From: Pyropia yezoensis
Lineage: Eukaryota > Rhodophyta > Bangiophyceae > Bangiales > Bangiaceae
Direction: 5' to 3'
Length of the DNA: 64,000 nucleotides
Assembly: GCA_009829735.1 (NCBI GenBank)
Contig: CM020619.1
Location: 5,720,083 to 5,784,082, forward strand
This document shows, in pieces, positions 63,201 through 64,000 of the stretch. The notes under the pieces were generated by a model. That model made no database searches. It was not told where the DNA came from and was given only the letters and a program-made list of their open reading frames with translations. A program made the translations under genes and the position numbers. Position 1 is the first letter of the stretch, and every line of letters begins with the position of its first letter.

Positions 63201-64000
63201 CATGTTCGCAGCAATGCGAAGGTTCTTCTACTGGCCAGCAATGGCCGTCGACGTAATCGACCACGTGCGGGGATGCCACCCGTGCGCACGGAATCGCATG
63301 AGTCTTCATAGGCGGGCATCCGCTATGAAACTGTTCCCCCCGGATGGACCCAACGAGCAAGTCGCTATCGACATACTCGGACCGCTTCCGGTAACGGAAG
63401 AAGGGAACAGGTACATCCTGGTCATGTCGGACCGCTTTACTAAGCTGTCACGGGCAGTAGCAATCCCGGACGATACGGCCCACACCATCATGAACGCAGT
63501 GGTTGACCACTGGATCAGTGCTTACGGAGTAATGAAGCAACTTCTCTCCGATAACGGAGCAAACCTTACGTCAGCATTCTGCACTAAGGTCCTGGGCATG
63601 TTCGGTATCGAACCCCGTCGGGCATCCGACTACCACCCGCAGTCCAACGGGCAGGTGGAGCGGTTCAACCGCACCATCGTCAAGATGCTCCAATGCTATG
63701 TGGCGGAACACACGAAGACGTGGGACAGGCTTCTGTCCGTCTTGACCCTGACATACAATGCCAGGCCCCACCGGAGTACCACCATTGCCCCCCTGGAATG
63801 GGTCATGCCGATGGGCGTTGGTAACCTGACGCTGCCACCGGGCAGATGCACTCGGTATGATATACCAAAGGGCCGACCGGCCGAACGGATCCACTTAGCT
63901 TGGTTGGCCAAGCTATCGTGGATGATACCCAAGCTCAAGGGTGCCCTTGACCGTACACAACTTCGATACAAGAAGAACTTTGACGCCCGGCTACGGGTAC
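60256..64000 (+). CDS. A-element Pol: protease, RT, RNase H, integrase (continues past window)
   Basis: One open frame entered by the -1 slip; the first in-frame ATG is 60463. Protease: VLDTGAGPNLIRK (Asp at 60610). RT: FCIDYQRLNLVTKKHSYPLPRMDE and the active site YLDDVIVFS at 62011. RNase H: DVDACDTQVGCTLLQ, NYSATERECLG, RSDHEPLRWLL and HLGDALSRL. Integrase: zinc finger HENPTAGHPGG ... CHPCARNR, then the catalytic Asp 63370, Asp 63550 and Glu 63658 (DD35E spacing), in VAIDILGPLP, LSDNGANLTS and NGQVERFNR. All catalytic residues are present. The frame ends at the window edge in the integrase C-terminal region (KKNFDARLRV), the same point at which the left copy begins. Confidence 0.93.

Larger units (their letters stand above)
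57570..64000 (+). mobile_element. Ty3/Gypsy chromodomain element 'A', right copy, 5' part
   Basis: It holds the LTR, leader, intact gag, a frameshift site and an intact pol, open up to the window end. No nonsense codon or frameshift was found in over 5.9 kb of coding sequence, so this copy is likely young and may be active. The 3' part (integrase end, chromodomain, antisense gene, LTR) lies beyond the window; the left copy at 1-4268 shows what to expect there. Confidence 0.9.

Overview
The window looks like nuclear DNA of a GC-rich eukaryotic alga. A bangiophycean red alga (Porphyra/Pyropia type) fits best: there is a nuclear PsbQ-like lumenal photosystem II protein with a bipartite plastid/thylakoid leader, the host genes appear to have few or no introns, intergenic DNA is full of C/G homopolymers, and chromodomain Ty3/Gypsy retrotransposons are abundant. 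The taxonomic call is inference. No bacterial operons, rRNA, tRNA or CRISPR arrays were seen.

Layout. (1) 1-32578 is a nest of LTR retrotransposons. The 3' half of an 'A' element (1-4268, +) abuts a fragment of a minus-strand 'B-like' element (4269-5505). This is cut by a large old 'C' element on the minus strand (5506-32578). C was later hit by a complete 'D' element (6244-13697, 5-bp target duplication CATTG), a complete 'B' element (14346-23716, target duplication CTGGA) and a solo C-type LTR (25839-26410, target duplication GAGTC). Without these insertions C is about 9.7 kb. (2) 32579 to about 32885 is a scrap of an A-like pol gene. (3) 32.9-57.57 kb is host DNA: a secreted Cys-rich protein (35237-35920, -), 6 kb of G/C low-complexity sequence, a GT61-family glycosyltransferase (42133-45360, +), a PsbQ-like protein (46812-47411, +), a BAR plus J-domain auxilin-like protein (48669-51728, +), an INO80C/Ies6 homologue with a long Arg-Asp repeat (52344-54372, -), a 0.9-kb terminal-inverted-repeat element, and an unknown gene (56310-57569, -) broken by the next element. 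(4) From 57570 to the window end runs the 5' part of another A element (+): LTR, gag, and a pol frame still open at 64000.

Main point. The three related chromodomain families A, B and C each carry, between the pol chromodomain and the 3' LTR, a second large gene of about 650-770 codons on the opposite strand. In B and C the sense pol frame and the antisense gene run tail-to-tail and their stop codons share four bases (CTAG in B, TTAG in C). In A the two are separated by a 0.45-kb spacer containing three perfect short hairpins. A TATA-like box lies upstream of the antisense gene in A and in the B-like fragment. Gag-pol is organised for -1 frameshifting: A and C share the same heptamer plus stop context (G GGA AAC GAG UAR), and D uses a different candidate (C CCA AAA). 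D lacks the antisense gene but has an extra frame upstream of gag encoding two U1/matrin-type zinc fingers.

Most elements are damaged, usually by single nonsense codons, often TAG where CAG or TGG would be expected. The right-hand A copy has intact gag and pol as far as it can be read.
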